Assembly: GCF_000718515.1 (NCBI RefSeq)
Contig: NZ_JNZS01000014.1
Location: 1-64,000 of the forward strand
Direction: 5' to 3'
Length of the DNA stretch: 64,000 nucleotides
Source: Micromonospora parva
Lineage (GTDB): Bacteria; Actinomycetota; Actinomycetes; Mycobacteriales; Micromonosporaceae
The notes beneath the pieces are model-generated. The model was not told the DNA's origin and did not search any database. It saw only the letters and a list, made by a program, of their open reading frames with translations. This document shows, piece by piece, positions 63,190 through 64,000 of the stretch. The number at the start of each line of letters is the position of its first letter. Within the stretch, counting starts at the first letter, position 1. The position numbers and the translations under genes were made by a program.

Positions 63190-63993
63190 TCAGCGGGTGG
63201 GGTTACGGACGCCCTCGGCCAGCTCGGCGCTGAGGGTACGCAGGGCGGCCAGCCCCTCCGCCTCGGTGGGCGCGTCGAGCAGGCACCGGATCAACGCGCT
63301 GCCCACGATCACCCCGTCGGCGTAACCGGCGACGGTGCCGGCCTGCGCGCCGGTGCCCACACCAAGGCCGACACCGACCGGCAGGTCGGTCACCGCGCGG
63401 GCCCGCGACACCAGCGTCGGGGCGGCGTCGGAGGTACGCGCCCGCGCACCGGTCACCCCCATCACGGCGGTCGCGTAGACGAAGCCGCGGCAGTGCCGCA
63501 CCGTCATCGCCAGCCGGGCGTCAGTGGACGACGGCGAGATCAGGAACGTGCGGTCCAAACCGTGCGCGTCCGAGGCGGCCAGCCACTCGTCGGCCTCGTC
63601 GGGGATGAGGTCCGGGGTGACCAGGCCGGTGCCGCCGGCCGAGGCGAGGTCACGGGCGAAGACGTCCACGCCGTACCGCTCGACCGGGTTCCAGTAGGTC
63701 ATGGTGACCACCGGGGCACCGGTCGCCGCCACCGCCTCGATGATGCGCATCGTGTCCGCGGTGCGTACGCCCCCGGCCAGCGCGATGTCACTGGCCCGCT
63801 GGATCACCGGACCGTCCATCACCGGGTCGGAGTAGGGGATCTCCACCTCGATGACGTCGACGCCGGCCTCGACCATGGCGGTCATCGCGGCGATGCTGCC
63901 CTCGACGGTCGGGAACCCGGCCGGCATGCAGCCGACCAGCAGTGCCCGTCCGTCGGCGCGGGCCTTGTCGAAGGCCACCCCGATCCGGCTCAT
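63190..63993 (-). CDS. trpA: Tryptophan synthase alpha subunit
   Basis: Alpha subunit of tryptophan synthase, 267 aa, TIM barrel, cleaving indole-3-glycerol phosphate into indole and glyceraldehyde-3-phosphate. The catalytic Glu and Asp are in VIEVEIPYSDPVMDGP; the phosphate-binding GVGLGVGTGAQA and the flexible loop 6 (AVMGVTGARA) are present. The start ATG at 63993 has GGTGAG directly upstream, at the window edge; trpB should lie immediately beyond it. The gene is convergent with the Nudix gene, with 138 bp between and only small dyads there. Confidence 0.96.
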   Translation of the reverse strand: MSRIGVAFDKARADGRALLVGCMPAGFPTVEGSIAAMTAMVEAGVDVIEVEIPYSDPVMDGPVIQRASDIALAGGVRTADTMRIIEAVAATGAPVVTMTYWNPVERYGVDVFARDLASAGGTGLVTPDLIPDEADEWLAASDAHGLDRTFLISPSSTDARLAMTVRHCRGFVYATAVMGVTGARARTSDAAPTLVSRARAVTDLPVGVGLGVGTGAQAGTVAGYADGVIVGSALIRCLLDAPTEAEGLAALRTLSAELAEGVRNPTR

Positions 63994-64000
63994 CTCACCG

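Overview
The window is chromosomal DNA from a high-GC actinomycete, most likely Micromonosporaceae (Micromonospora or a close relative). The grounds are G+C near 70%, many GTG starts behind GGAGG-type ribosome sites, an F420-type nitroreductase, a CBM2-linked pectin lyase, and the housekeeping order. Read right to left, trpA, lgt, (gltB-gltD), pyk, tesB, pdtaR and polA follow the order of the mycobacterial trpA-lgt-pyk-tesB-pdtaR-polA neighbourhood, so the window looks like an old backbone with accessory DNA inserted. No IS element, phage, CRISPR array or rRNA was found.

1-25 kb is mostly housekeeping. polA is followed by a five-gene LIV-type branched-chain amino acid ABC operon (livKHMGF, minus strand), a PdtaR-type ANTAR regulator, and tRNA-Leu(CAA) with an HTH/LAGLIDADG protein directly behind it. 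Next come an Lrp regulator divergent from a Cys/Met-metabolism PLP enzyme, a luciferase-like monooxygenase, a CBM2 rhamnogalacturonan lyase, an aromatic amino acid decarboxylase, an Rrf2/TauE pair, YceI, and the tesB-pyk pair. Position 1 opens with a short G-quadruplex-prone repeat.

25-52 kb is the accessory part. It contains an FAD oxidase, an aldo/keto reductase, and a membrane M48 peptidase coupled to an EACC1-like adaptor. A membrane pentapeptide-repeat protein and a TetR-MFS pair with a clear operator follow. The most unusual block is 36.2-48.3 kb: a helical 86-residue protein, a small membrane protein, a membrane-anchored NACHT NTPase convergent with a membrane-anchored periplasmic-binding-fold protein, and an apparent operon. 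That operon encodes a fused receptor (NTPase-like cytoplasmic domain, one TM, extracellular binding domain), a triple-domain FtsK/EccC-like ATPase and a coiled-coil multi-TM protein. The NACHT/binding-protein pair is flanked by diverged ~90-bp direct repeats. I infer a ligand-sensing, NTP-dependent envelope signalling, secretion or conflict system.

52-64 kb returns to housekeeping: gltD-gltB, a GNAT, an FAD monooxygenase, lgt, a degenerate Nudix protein and trpA, whose start codon is 7 bp from the right edge. Many genes end in long perfect GC hairpins without U-tracts; two have stems of 23-25 bp.
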